Assembly (NCBI GenBank): GCA_944474755.1
Contig: OX104122.1
Span: 6,225,223 to 6,289,222 of the forward strand
DNA: 64,000 nucleotides
Direction of reading: 5' to 3'
From: Limnoperna fortunei
Lineage: Eukaryota > Mollusca > Bivalvia > Mytilida > Modiolidae
The position numbers and the translations under genes are program-made. Below, piece by piece: positions 31,810 to 45,097 of the stretch. A model generated the notes under the pieces. It was not told the DNA's origin, made no database searches, and worked only from the letters and a program-made list of their open reading frames with translations. Each line of letters opens with the position of its first letter. Position 1 is the stretch's first letter.

Positions 31810-32975
31810 TACGCACTCAAACAAGAAACGCAACATAACAAAAAATGGGAATTTTACTTCATATATTACTTTAACAGTTTATCATATAAATAATTGATAC
31901 AGATATATACAAATTTGCATACTTCTTGTTCATGAGTTCTTTTACCATGGAATATAACATTTTGTCGCATATTGTCAATAAATCACGTAAAAAATGTCAG
32001 TATCTGTTATGCCCACCATTTGCTTGTAACACAGCCCTTACTCTTCGTGGCATGGATTCAATACGTTGAGTACGAACACGCGGTATCCTTTGCCACTCAT
32101 ACTGAATTGCCTGTTCTAATTCATGCAGATTTTTCGGCGGTGGTTGTCGTAGGCGCTTGCGCCGATCCAGTTTATCCCATAGATGTTCAATTGGGTTAAG
32201 ATACAGAGATCGTGACGGCCAACGGATCACATTGACATTCTGTATCTCTGAAGAATCTACTCTTACACTTGATGTATGTGGTCGGGCATTGTCTTGTTAA
32301 AAACGTTCTCTTTGAATGTCAATTACGGGCAATACATGCGGCCGCATAATTTCATCACTATATCTAACAGCGTTAAGATTGCCTTGGATATGTATATGCT
32401 GTGTGTTCCTTACGTAAGAGATAGCGGCCCACATCGTAACACTGCCTCCGCGAAAATTGTCTTTTTCTACAACACAGTTTTGCGCAAAACGTTCATTTCG
32501 GCGCCATCTCGCTTTTCAAGTTGAAAACGTGACTCATCGCTGAATCACACTCTTCTCCAGTTCTGTAAATTCCATACACGAACGGTAGTACACCATATAG
32601 CCCTTGCTCGGCGGTGTTGGCGTCTCAGGGTTGTTATCTTTTGTCCGCAATGCATGAGAGCGTAACCGATTGCGTACTGTCCGTGTTGATATACGGCGCA
32701 ACCCATGGACGTTTAAAGCTGTTTCTGTTGAAGCAGTAGTCTTGTTCCGTAAATGGAATAATCTAATGTAACGATCCTGCGCCCTGAACTTACTCGGTCT
32801 ATCGTAGTACCAAGATGCTGGTAGCGTCTCCAAAGGCGTGAAATTGTGGTACGATGAGCATTGTACGTTCTGGCACCAGCACTCTGTGATTCCCCGGCCT
32901 CGATTCGACCAATAGCGATATTCCGGGTAGCAGCATCTCACTTTGGCATATCATCATCTCATCAGAATTTTATTT
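31810..32975 (-). mobile_element. Dead Tc1/mariner-type transposon (DD34E)
   Basis: On the minus strand the region reads as a broken Tc1-like transposase. An N-terminal helix-turn-helix region (RIEAGESQSAGARTYNAH, then TTISRLWRRY) is followed by FSDESRFQLEKR with the first catalytic Asp, QDNARPH with the second, and SLYLNPIEHLWD with the Glu. Thirty-four residues separate the second Asp from the Glu, as in the DD34E group. Several frameshifts and in-frame stops break it (for example a TGA just before FSDES). The left end shows caaacaagaaacgcaacat; I could not find a matching inverted end on the right, so the edges are approximate. Confidence 0.85.
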
Positions 32976-33109
32976 TACTAATGCAGTCAAGAAAAGAAAT
33001 AGCGGGGTTTTATACCGATTGTCTGTGTTAAAACAATACCCATGATTTGCACGTGAACGTCGACCCTGTTTTTAGCAATGCGTAATTTATAGTGTGTTCC
33101 AGATTTCAA

Positions 33110-33205
33110 CCACAGGCGGTTTAACCCTCCCAAAAAAACTGGACGCCATGATATAGTAGAAACAATTGTTGAATTTGGCATTAAACGCCGATAAAACAAA
33201 CGACT
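33110..33205 (+). mobile_element. SINE 3-prime fragment
   Basis: Has aaaaactggacgccatgata, then gcattaaacgccgataaaac; only the tail is present. Confidence 0.65.
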
Positions 33206-33259
33206 ATGCAAATGACATTCGCCTGGAGGATAGTATATTCGAAACCCCATCATACACAC

Positions 33260-35765
33260 TAAGTAAGCATCATATTGGCCTAGTTTTTACTTTTTACTTC
33301 GTATACACTTGTAAAACAATTGAATATATGTTAAACTATTCTTTTTGTTTTCTAGGGACTATGGATATCTTTTAAGGGGGCATACAAAATGAATCACAAC
33401 TTACATTGAACGATTTTCAAATTATTGTAGAAGCAGTGGGCTACCGACTATGAACGACTAGAAACAGGAATATGTCATTCCAACTTGCATCCAGTTGACC
33501 CTCCATCACAATTAATAACCAATATAACTTTCAATATGTATTTTGATTTACATAGTATCATATATAAATCAGTTGAATTAGAGCTGGTTTTGCAAGATAA
33601 TAAAGTTGAATCAGTTATATAAATGATTTTGAATCCATATCAATTATAAGTAGACAATAAAAATATTAAAAGTTGGTGAAACTGCACGTGGATGAATCCT
33701 GACTGTAATATTTCACAATATAAACGATTTACACTTTGCGATAAATTGAATTGCTTTGATTAAAATCCATGATTAGTTTTGAAAAAAAAATTTCAGCAAA
33801 AATATACAACATGCGATTTTGTCGTTATTGTAAGTAACTTCAAACTATTATCTGAAGACAAAGCAACAATATAAACGAATAAATTGCACAAATAGCAGGT
33901 ATGCATGTCAAGGAATATACACAACCATCAAGCGAATGTGAAAAATAACGAAGAACTATAACGCCGTTTTTCATTGTACTAGCAAAAATTGTGACTCCCA
34001 CAAAAAAATGGGCACGGGAAAAGAACATCCTTTGTTGCGACTATTACACTGTTAATCTTGAATAAGGGCAGGCAGTAATGCCAACATTTCCGACTATTTA
34101 GAAAATCCCACTCCTCATTATGTGGAAACGTGCGAATAGATCTATTATTTGTTCTGAATATGCATTAAAAAGTGATATTGTGTGTTCTGAATATGCAGTA
34201 AAAATTGATAGTGGACATTGATCAATCGTTTAATCAGTTATATTTGATATGTTCTAAACAAACATATACGCAGGTTGTTATATTTCCAATATATAGAATT
34301 GGTAAGTACAGAACATTTACATTATAAAAACCTGTGTGTGCAAACTAAATGTATTTGTAAGATTTGTAAATAAGAACAAGAGACTTTATTGGTGCACGCA
34401 CCAAATATTTGGGCCGTAAATAATCAAGTGTTTGCTGCATAAAAGCATTACTTCCAAGGTGTAGGTAATAAACAGGTATACAAACTGTCATATCCGAATT
34501 TTATTAATTCAATGCATGAGGCATGAAAAGGTTATTTCATTGTGAAATAGAGAAAGAATTTCAAGAAACATCAATACAAACAAACTGCATAATGGTACGT
34601 AATATCTTACCCTACACCAAAGTACTTGCATTTTAGAAATTCAACCTAAACTTTAGCTAGTATTACAGATGAGTAGAAAATTATGTATTGTGCCAAATGG
34701 GTGCAGTTTTTAACAAAGTAGAAATTTGTGTTTAACTTAAAGTTTGATGTAAAGTAGTTTTTTTAATGACTTAGAACCATAAATAAATGAAAACCATATA
34801 TAAAAAAAAACTTGAAAAAAAACATAAAAAAAGTATTAGATCTTTAAAATAAACAATAGTTACATTTCACATAGTTCAATTGATGTGCAGTTACAGAAAT
34901 AGTGAAAAAAGAAATATATATGCATCTGTGTGTGTGTTTTTTTATAACAATATACGTCCTTAAAAATAAGTATGGCACCGTGGGAAATGGATTTCTTTTA
35001 TTTTCAATTAATTTAACATTTATACCGTTACTTTATTATCTACAAACATTAAACTATATTAAGAATCATATTAAAACGCGTCCAGTGACTAAATTTAATC
35101 TACAGAAGCTATTAATGATCGAAATACAAAGTGTAGGTTAATTAGTGTGACACGTGCAGTGTGCAATATAACAAGAAAAGATATGGTTGTAACCATATCG
35201 GGGAAACTCAATTAAAGTAATTGGAGGATTAAAATAGAAACCCATTTTTTATTGTGATATGAGAGTTTAATTGTTGTTTACTTGTTAAGATTAGTTTATA
35301 ACAATTTTTATTTACTCAAAGAACAAACACATGACAAATAGGGATAGGACACAAGTTTTACCAACTTACGAGGTCTTCTCTCATACAATATAATATTAAA
35401 CAAAATACATGTATATAAGAGCACGCATTATAGATAAACACATGTGAAGATATAATGTACTTATGATATTCTATAATATGCCTTAACCAAGTCAGGATCA
35501 TTTAATACAATCAAATTTTTATGGTTCGTCTTTGCCATGTGTTGCTTTTTCTTCTTTGATATAAGAGAATAATCATCCGAGACATACGAGTTCTAAACAT
35601 TTGGTTTCTTTATATAATACTGCATAGATATTAAGGACATGAGTTAAATAATACAAGACATAAAAAGTAAAAATATAATACAGAAAATTTTGTGTTAAAT
35701 GTATTTTTAGTGTTATCTTGTAAAGTATATGTTTATATTAATATTTATATTTTGGCATATCTTTT
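33260..35765. other. AT-rich intergenic, no gene seen
   Basis: Open frames such as 34902-35141 and 33840-34028 are low complexity and have no known motif. No repeat was identified with confidence. Confidence 0.4.
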
Positions 35766-35789
35766 AAAACATATATTAAAAACCAAGTT

Positions 35790-36346
35790 TCATATTTGCC
35801 CCTTTTGGGCAACTTATTCCTAAACGGAAAAAGGAGGAACCCCCAAAATCAATCTCAGTCATCCTTTTATGATAAGAAAAATTATTGTAAAATTTCGAAG
35901 CAGTCTGTAAACCAGAACCAAAGTTATTGTGGAAACAAATAAAAAAGTAGCATTTTTCCCCTTTTGGGCTCCTAATTTTTAAACTAGAAAAGGGGGACAC
36001 CAAAAATCAATCTCATCCATCTATTAATGGTATGGAACATCATTGTAAATTTTCATTAGCATTTGGTTGACTAGAACAAAAGTGATTGTGGGAACAGACA
36101 AAATAGTAGCATTTTGGCCCTTTTGGGCCCCTAATTTCTAAATGAAAAATGGGGGGACCCTAAAAAGCAATCCTATCCATCCTTTTATGGTACGAAAGAT
36201 CACTGTAAGATTTCAAAGCAATTGGATAACTAGAACAAAAGATATTGTGGGAACACTTAAGTTAACAGACAACGACGCAGACGCCGACACAGACGACATC
36301 ATCATACCATTATACGTCCGCAATTTTTTTTTTGCGGTCGTATAAA
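35790..36346 (+). repeat. Dispersed repeat of three ~155-bp units ending in a hairpin
   Basis: Three diverged units begin with the gcccctttttgggc type word (35797, 35957, 36117) and contain caatctcatccat and tgtgggaacaga. After the third unit comes aacgacgcagacgccgacac, then a stem formed by tatacgtccgcaa and ttgcggtcgtata around a T-run (about 36311-36345). The hairpin end is typical of some Helitron- or MITE-like elements. The short open frame at 36142-36345 is not a gene. Confidence 0.65.
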
Positions 36347-36639
36347 AATAGTAGGCATGCATAGTAAATAAACCAGTTAACATTTTGGACATTTGAAATA
36401 TTGAAAGTAAAAGAAAGATGCAGGAAATTGCAATTAAGACCTGTCACCCTGCCTGTATTTTAAAAAAATGATTAAAGAATTTATTTCTATTTGATGCGAC
36501 AACAACAAAATAACTGGAACATTTAAAAGTGCATAAAACCAATAATAAAGAAACTTTTTCATCATTTTAATTTTCGATAGGAATTACAGATTCGTAATAT
36601 TGCCCTGTGCCATCTTTGTCCCAAATTATTTACATTTTC

Positions 36640-36765
36640 CTAGGGGTATTCTCCGGGTACTCCGACTTCTGCCCCTACTACAAACTAGAGGCTTTGATAT
36701 AGCTGAAAATTCTGCCCCTAATACAAACTAGAGGCTTTGATATAGCTGAAAATTGCTAAATGATT
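36640..36765 (+). mobile_element. SINE 3-prime fragment with internal tandem repeat
   Basis: Has ttctccgggtactccgactt and gctttgatatagctgaaaat. A 45-bp piece (ctgcccctaatacaaactag onward) is present twice in a row. Confidence 0.7.
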
Positions 36766-37489
36766 TGAGTTGTCATGAGTAAACTTATGTGACTGGTTGT
36801 TCTTTATTTCTGTCATTTGAGTTGATTAAAGGGATATTTTCGTTAAGGTTTATGATACCACTATTTTTTTTATAGTCCTGCATTTCACATTAAAATGGTG
36901 CCATTATTAAAACAAACTGCAGCATTTTTGTCTTTCATCTTCTAGATGTCCGGAGACACACATTTTAGGGGCAACAGTTTAGACAAGACTAAAATTGTAG
37001 GAGCTTATAATCAACATGTTTCAAGATATGAAACATGTATTTGTATAATAAATACAATTTAAAAGCTTGAGTGGCTATCTTTTTGCTAATACTTGGTAAT
37101 GGAATCCTTCATAGGGCTTGAAACACAGAGCAGCGGGCAAAGAATTTCCAAACGATGTTTGGTTGTACTGTGGTTATATTGATAGAGTGGCCATTATATT
37201 AGATGGAGAAAAGGAGTAGGTGCAATCTTTACTGTCCTCAATTGCATATAGCTGAAATATTGCTATTCGTATCGGATGCAGGCAAAATACATCTGTAACA
37301 TCCGAGGTGGATCGTTGCTTGGGGGATAGGCATCGATAATCGCTCTCAAGCATATGTGTTCCAAACTCAGGATCATCGATATGAGTCCCCTTTGAATGTA
37401 TTTTCAGATTTTAAATATCCAGTGGGGAGGTCTTCCAAAATGTGTCGATTTATTTTATCTGGTGTAGGTGACTGTTAATGGTATTCATA

Positions 37490-38250
37490 TTTTGTAGTGT
37501 CAATGGCCGAGGGTACTGAATCCGACTGCAAGGATGTGTCGCTTGTCTTCCTTCGCCTAGAGTGCAATCCTATTGAACTCCTCAGTAAAGATTGTGTGCC
37601 ATACACATTTACATTGATGTCTACGTTTAGCTTTCACAAATTAAAAATGATCTTTAGTGAAACTGGTCCCTTTTGTTGAGACAGTGCGCTTTCAATCTTG
37701 GATGGTGCTGTTGCTCACTTTAAAGAAGATATCTAGGTATTTCAGCTTCTTCTGGAAAATGTCCACAGTGCCAAACACTATTATCTGTCCGCTCGTCATT
37801 AATGGCAATCCCGCTATCGATAAAAGCCTCCCCTACACTCTGGTTTTCCATGGCACTATTGTTAAGACGAGAGTACCTGCTAGTTCCCCTTCTCTTTGTC
37901 AGACCTATCAGGTGTCGCTTGTTGTATACTTCCGTGCGCTCGAGTGGATTGGCAGTTTTTCTCCCCAATTAGCTTTCTTTTGCAGAATGCTTGCCCTCAC
38001 TGGACATCTCTAAGGTTGCGAGACGAAACAACAATTGCGAGATGGAATAAGGCGTTAAGGCCAGGCCACAGTCTCGTCGTATCTCCGAATAGAATCATTT
38101 TCTATGTCCAAAGTGGGGAAGTGGGGGAACAATGTTTGTTTTCGTCTTCGGAACGTGTTTACTGCTTTTCTGCGTGATTTAAGCAGAAGTGGAACACAAT
38201 CGGTGTGTATGTCTGAATGTTGTTTAACGTCGCTTTCAGCAATTTTCAAC
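37490..38250 (-). pseudogene. Degenerate ORF of unknown family
   Basis: The minus strand holds peptide segments that look coding but are broken by frameshifts and stops: MSSEGKHSAKES, then a stop, LGRKTANPLERTEVYNKRH, TSRYSRLNNSAMENQSV, FIDSGIAINDERTDNSVW and CGHFPEEAEIPRYLL. A further segment continues toward 37500 in shifting frames. The GC content is above its surroundings. No intron signal is clear, so it may be a retrotransposon or DNA-transposon ORF, or a processed pseudogene. I do not recognise the family. Confidence 0.5.
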
Positions 38251-38350
38251 TCATGGCGTCCAGTTTTTTATTGGGAAGGAAAATCGAGTACCTGGAGAAA
38301 ACCCCGACCTTCAGACTTTTGTTACTAAGTGACAATAAACGCCATTCAAG
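38210..38350 (-). mobile_element. SINE fragment, reverse orientation
   Basis: Has aatgttgtttaacgtcgctt, tcatggcgtccagttttt, gtacctggagaaaaccccga. The tRNA head is lost. Confidence 0.75.
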
Positions 38351-38359
38351 CTAAATTCA

Positions 38360-39600
38360 CAAACAGTAATCAGGACTTGCTAAAACTACAACTTTGTAAC
38401 GAAATCAAATTGTAATAGAAAATGATTCATGATTTTACTTTCATGGGGTACAATTTGGTATTTTATAATGAGTAGTCTATTGTGGTCATCCATTTTGTAC
38501 AGAAAGTTTAGTATATTTGTTAAAGATGGTGTTTAATTATATTGCTGAAAGTAAGAAAACATATTTTGTTAGTATAGACAACAAAATACATCAACGGTTT
38601 AATACACTGAAAAACTATCTTTAAATTATACAAGTCTTCTATATGCGATAGTTTGTGAAAGAAGGAGTAAACGAAACATTTTTCAGAAAATTAATTAAAA
38701 AGCAAGAATGTGTAAATAGAACATATGCACATTTAGCAATTGTATTTATTATAGAGTATAATTTTATATTACATATACTCACAATGCTGACAACGGAGGA
38801 AATGTTTGACAATCGCAAATTAAGTTTTGTTTCTAGTGTTTATGGTTAAGGCTTCCAATCTATATGGAATACGAATACGAATTAAATTTTAAAACAACCA
38901 ATTGTATATTGCTGGGAATTTAATATTTTCGGAAACAGTCAAAGACCCTCCAAACATTATTAATATTTTATAAGCTGTCAAATCCAAAAGCGATAAATAC
39001 TGTAACACTACACCGGTAGTTGTAATAATCAGAGCTTTGATTCAAACATTTCTAAAAACATCATATTTCTTTATCAAATCTTCATTTAAACCAGTTAAAT
39101 ATTCTGTTGTTGTGCATAGTAACATGATTATTTTTGTGTTTATTGTACCAACATCAATAACACTGCCTTCTCTCAATTACCGTTAGTTCTAAAATGCTGG
39201 ATTTTGTGATCGACAACATTTTTATTGTGTTTCGTGCGGTTTATTTAAACAGTTGAACGTTTATAACTAATATTATATCCCTTTAAAATCAAACATCGCT
39301 GACTTACTATGTGAAAGTTTCACAGCAAAAGTCAAAGACGATTTGTGACATGCTAGCAATATATGCATTGAATGAAATATAGACGTGTTATCGCGAAAAA
39401 AAATTTTCTACTGGAGTTTTGTAAGAAAAAGGTACAATATAGAGTAATAAAAAATGCAAGCAAAACAACTGCATTCCTCGGGTTTGATTTTTAGTATTAA
39501 TATATTGAACGCCACTTCATCGCATTTCGTTAATAGTTATATTATTTGTCAATAATAAATCAACAATCATGAAATTTCATAATATAGTGTGAAGCCGTTT
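38360..39600. other. Intergenic, no gene seen
   Basis: AT-rich; nothing recognised apart from short chance open frames. Confidence 0.4.
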
Positions 39601-39605
39601 TTAAA

Positions 39606-40172
39606 TTAAAATCTTTTATGACATGTCAAAGAAAAAACCAGTACTGCTAAAATTAGCAACAAGAATTTTTTTCTTTCGTCATAGTGCAACGCCATTGGAT
39701 TATTCAGGTCATCATTCATATTATTATCGCCAATACTAACAACGTACACGCATCCTTTATGATCGACTGATAATACGCATACAGTTCTAAGAATGGTCTC
39801 ATCTTTAAACGTCCAGATTGTGTTACCTTTCATGTCACAGCAGGTAACAGTGTAAGTAGATCGGTTAGTGTAGTACAAATTGTCGTTGTATGAAGTAATA
39901 CATGAACCGGGTGGTAAATTATGCTCGACTATGGTTGTTGTTTTTTCACCATTGACGTCCATCATTTCGATTCCTTTTCCTTCGGCGCAATACACGAGTG
40001 ATCCATTTACTAATATTATACCATAACAACAGGCAGTAATCTTTTAATGAATTTTAATATAAACTTCCAAATTTGCATGGCTATCTTTACACTCAGTACA
40101 TAATGCTTGTTCACATTCAATAAAGCAATCGATGGACTGACGAACGCCACATACGGTGCAAATGGCTGACAT
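39606..40172 (-). pseudogene. TRIM-type pseudogene: B-box 1 joined to a propeller fragment
   Basis: Starting from ATG at 40172, the minus strand encodes a B-box 1 (ICTVCGVRQSIDC, then CEQALCTECKDSH), a stop codon at 40044-40046, and in the same frame an NHL/propeller-like C-terminal piece (VYCAEGKGIEMMDVNGEKT, NLYYTNRSTYTVTCCDMKG, VCVLSVDHKGCVYVVSIGDN, then NPMALHYDERKKFLL). B-box 2, coiled coil and linker are missing, so about 300-400 codons were lost by an internal deletion. The end is also damaged: a short part after SIGDNN is missing and the last codons are out of frame. It belongs to the TRIM2/TRIM56-like group common in bivalves and is not the same piece as in the 24- and 27-kb copies. 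Confidence 0.82.
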
Positions 40173-40179
40173 GCTTGCC

Positions 40180-41690
40180 AAATGAATTGATGCTTTAAAA
40201 AGAAACAACGTACACTTTAATTGTTAATATTACAATCTGTGTTGATAAAAAAAAATGCTCAATATGTTTTTGAAGTACGGCTTTAGAGTACAAAGTATGT
40301 ATCCAAGTGGGATGACATGTTGACAGGTGTATTTATTACAAAAAGATAGATGAAAGAATTTGCAAAACAATCTTAATATCTCCATTCCTTAATTGGTGTT
40401 AAATAGCTACAGTGTACCTCCTTTGGATTTGTTTATCTCGTCGGATCTACAAAAGGTCCCATTGCTCGTAATGAAGCAAAAACACCCTGTGGATTTATAC
40501 ATATTGTCCTCTATTATACTGATGTCTTGGTTTAATGAATATTTTTTTTTCTTTTCTCCGACATTTTTCTGAAAGTTTTGCAATGCCTTAAAAATTAAAC
40601 ACTTACCTCGAAATTCTGGAATTGTTGACAAATTTACTGTAAGGAAGTGCATAATTTCGGAATCGTACAGGTTAAACATGGTAGTCGGGATAGTGTAATG
40701 AATATAACGAAAATATATTCTGTAATGTAATTTTGTATCGAAATTGTACACTTCTGCAATTTACATTTTTTCAACAATGTCATGATTAGGAATAAAGTGT
40801 TTCACATAATGCATTCATGAATTGGGTTTTGTAGGAATATTATTTAAAGGTCAATATCTATTAAAAATAAATTTTATCAGCCAGATAAAATGTAATATTC
40901 ACCGAACAGCAAGGAGAGGTTACTATACATTTTTGAGGGCTGATAAATCCTGATAGCGATCGAATATCAAAGTCATTAATTGTTTTATTACATGAATAAA
41001 ACCACAATCTCCATTGATCAGAAACACAGAGGATGCCTTTTCTGCTGGAGCCACTGCTTACATTTTGTAATTGATTTTTTTTACCCTTAATATGTTTTAG
41101 TTATTACTGCACTTTGATTTCAGTTTGCTGATAATCCTGAAATTTCAGTTTCAAATATGAAGAAGAGTATAAATGCATTAATATATGGCAGAGACGACGT
41201 TTCTCCAATTTGTTGTTTACACGCACAATGTATATGAAGCAGGCGTCAATGAATATTGTGTATAATACAATTAATACAATCGATTTGATTGGACGCATGA
41301 ATTTATTAAGACGGCTATTCTGGCTAATAAAAACACGCAAAATTAATTTTATGTAATAAAAAGGGATATAGTTTAATAACGGATGAAATACATAAAACCC
41401 CTTGTTATTTATCGCGCCCGGGGTTCTACATTAAGAATATTAGGACCTCTTTGTTGCTTCTTCCAAATAAAAAAAGATTAGCCTTTATGTTAGGACTTAA
41501 ACATCAAAATTATCACTTTCGCATTCAATTTTTCGGTAATATGCAGCCTATAAGGCTAAGAAGTCGTCACGTATACTTTAGATCTTACCTCTTAGATTTT
41601 ACCTCTTTAAAGTTTGTGTTTTGTATGTTTGATTGTTTGTTTGTTTTTGGTTGTTTGTATGTATGTTTGTTTGTTTGTTTTTGTTGTTGT
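40180..41690. other. Intergenic, no gene seen
   Basis: The reverse-strand open frame at 40407-40751 is AT-driven, with no known motif, and I do not call it a gene. Confidence 0.4.
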
Positions 41691-41800
41691 TTAAATTATT
41701 TTGGCGTCAAGCTTTTATTTGAAAAGGAAATGTGGATATCCGGAGAAAACCATTAACCTTTTGGAGAAAACTGCTAAACATTAATGATAAGGGGTTAAAA
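41690..41800 (-). mobile_element. SINE fragment, reverse orientation, degenerate
   Basis: Has ttggcgtcaagcttttattt, ggatatccggagaaaaccat. It follows a (gttt)n tract. Confidence 0.55.
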
Positions 41801-41809
41801 TGAGCACAC

Positions 41810-44800
41810 CATGACTTAAACTTAGATGAAGCTTTCAGCACAAATGTTGTTAGGAAGCTAATTTAACTATATATCAATATTGCATGAGCACATTAATATT
41901 CGTTGTTTAAATATGTAAATTACTACAATATTTCTATGATTTGTTGTGTTTTTTTTTGTAAAACAATGAGCTTGTTGTTTAAATTTGAATCAGCAACAGT
42001 GGAAATTTATCGGTGCGATTAGCATGTATTATGTTCACACAGTCATGAATATAATTTGAACATTATATTCGCAGTATCATACAGTTTATCTGGACAGTTT
42101 AAATGACGTTCGAAAAAATGGAAGTAGACTGGAATTCTTTCGACTCAACACGACACCTACTATTGTCAGTAATAAACCTTTCGTATTTATACTGACACCC
42201 AAACCCTGCCATGCAAGTACAAACTCCGAAGAAGAAGCTTATTAGGAATGGACCATGGATGGCAGGCTCTGATGGCATCTTTGTCGATCATGAAGGTTTA
42301 AAATTATTTTACTATATTTTTTAAATTTTTGAATATTGATGGTTAAACTTGTACAAGAACATATATATATATCCTGAATTGTTCAAAATAGTCTAACGTT
42401 ATCTCAAATTGTCATCCCAACATGTAAACCTTTAACGTAAAAGCCCAACTTACCAGTTAAACACATATTAAAAATAACGCTGCCACCTTAGAAATATTGG
42501 TTTTAGATTATGCATTAAATGTGACACAAAAAGAACTTAATTTACATTCAAAATTGTCCTAATACATTAGGCTTTCATGTAGTTTTATTGATTAACAAAT
42601 CATGTGGTAATTTTCAATACACACAAGTTTAACATGACTTTTTAAAGTATCAGCTTCTTTTTTATGCTGACCGCTTAACATGTGTATTTGTTCATCAGAT
42701 TGTTCTTGGACCTTTTTATATTTCCCCAACATACTAAACGTACATTACAGTTTACATAACATTTTTGGAGAAGGCAGAAAAACATTCAGTGACTGTAATC
42801 TGCAAATATGACTTTTGCAGTCTTAGGAATTTATTGTTTAAATGTATTTAATTTCCTATGGTAACAAAACAACAAGGAAACCAACAACAAGAGCCGAAGA
42901 TGAAGGGACGATTACGGATTCAAACAAACATAAACAACATAGAAAACGTTTTAAAAAATGTTTAGCAACCTTGCAGTGTTAAATTCAGTACATCTAAGGC
43001 TTTCAAAAAGGTCACTATCAACCAGGCATTTAATGGAAAAGATCTTTCGTTTTAATTTAAAAAGGTTAAAAATTTAACCTTTGCCATGAATTATTATCCG
43101 TCATTTTATTTCGCTTTTAACAACACAATAACACTTGTCATATAGCTATATAGCTTGGTGTTTCTCATCAAATACTTCGCAGATTTTATTCGGAATTGAC
43201 GCTCTGAAACAAATAACGAATTGCGTTTCCGCAGCAATCTCTTAACCTCAAAAGACACAGAAAACATATGGGAAATATGTGATCAGCCACTATAAGACAC
43301 TATGGTAGACAAATATGGTGACCGTATACTAGTTATTGCCTTTGAACAATTTGACGACTACGGTAAACTTTTAAACCTTAATATCAACTCTCTGTAATTT
43401 CCAAAAAAATAAGATAGTAGGTGGCCACACTAGTTCATGGATTTGTTTAAAAATTATACCATATAGTAGTACTGTATGTACTACTATACAATATAATAAT
43501 AATAATACTTTTAAAAAGTCTCCGGTTACCATGGAAACAGTCCTTTAAATATCCGCCATTTTGACTTGAACAATTAATACAAAAAATGACAATTTTCACT
43601 ATTTTAGTTTTAAAATAAAGAGCATAATCTAAATTATACACTTAAAAAGACTTGATAGATGAAATATATATGTTTTTATAATGCAAACCATGTAAAATTT
43701 ATTTTAATGTCCTAACTATATGTATACAGAAAATGAGCCTGAAATGTTAATATTTTGGCATTTTTCCAAAAAAGGTAATAATACCATTTTTCCCCATTTT
43801 TGACATACCATAAAAATTTCTGCACACTGATTTATATTTTAGTAGTTACATTTTATTATAGAACAGTATTAGTGGTATTCAAATCAATTATAAAATTTGT
43901 GGGATATCTTAATACAACTTAGTAAAATTTGAGCGAAATTTCATACATTTCAGATATTTGCTCTACTTTACATGGAATTTTAGTTCATCACATAATTATC
44001 CTTATTACTATATAAATGAATTGAATTTGCTTTATATATACTTAGTAATGCTGTATTTAATGTTTTAGGTCCTAAATATAAAACAAAACTATTAAATAAG
44101 GGGTAATTTATATTAATAGAGGCGAATTAGACCAGACCAGGCCATATGCCAATATCATGAATATTGCTTTACATTTATGATCTGTTGTTTTCCCAAGTCT
44201 TCATTTGCTTTACTATTGTTTCAATAATATGGAGCAAATAAAAGGATTAGATTCTAATAAATAATGAATTAATAAATTTATAAACCCCCCACCCCCTGCA
44301 CCTGAATGAGCGGGTACAATCTTGCAATAACCTTGTCCGTCTTTCCCTTACAAACTTTCGTAACAAATTTTTCACCTTTTACTGAAGGGATTGATTTCAA
44401 ATTTGGAACACAGTTTATTAAGCATGATACATTTTATGGAACCTCCTCTTTCTAGGTTAAATTTGGTACACAGCTTTAGAAAGATAAGTTGTAACATGCC
44501 TCCCCTTCCAGGTCATTTACTTCTTGTTTTCTGAATGGTTGAGTGTGGGTATGCTTGGTATGATTTAGTGCAACCCTTGTTTTAATATAAAAACACAGAG
44601 TTTGTTCACTTGGGACAAAATGAAACTTAGGTTATGACCATCATTTTTATTTTATGTTTGTTCAGCCTTTTTGAATTTGATACTAGCCTTAGACTCCAAT
44701 ATCTGACTTGGTAGAAATATATTGGATGTTTTAAGCATTTCAATAATCTTAGAGTTAACCTCTATTATCAACTCAAATTTTGGGGTTTTTGATTGCTTCT

Positions 44801-44990
44801 CCTACAATACTTTTTTATTCAGTGTTACATGACAAGAGGTTACTTCTTGGAAAATTGCAAATCAAGCATCACTATTTTTTTATTTATATTAACACCAACA
44901 AGAAATGAAATGCATAACATGAAGATAAAATGTACTCATAGACAATAACAGGATTCTGGTCTATCAAAACACTACAAATGGGGATTGTCA
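41810..44990. other. AT-rich intergenic, no firm gene
   Basis: A short possible exon near 42211-42294 is treated as a finding. A fragment with ccttgtccgtctttccctta near 44330 resembles dispersed repeats. Nothing else is supported. Confidence 0.4.
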
Positions 44991-45097
44991 AAGAATTAAT
45001 CTTGACTAATCATTTGCAATGTGGGGCGAGTTGCAACAAGCAAGAACTGCTAATCCTTCAGACGTGTTTGTATTCAATCTCGTTTAATAGGATGTGT

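Noticed and set aside
40407..40751. Minus-strand open frame of 114 codons
   Set aside because: AT-driven composition, no domain, no splice context; position upstream of the TRIM pseudogene is not enough.
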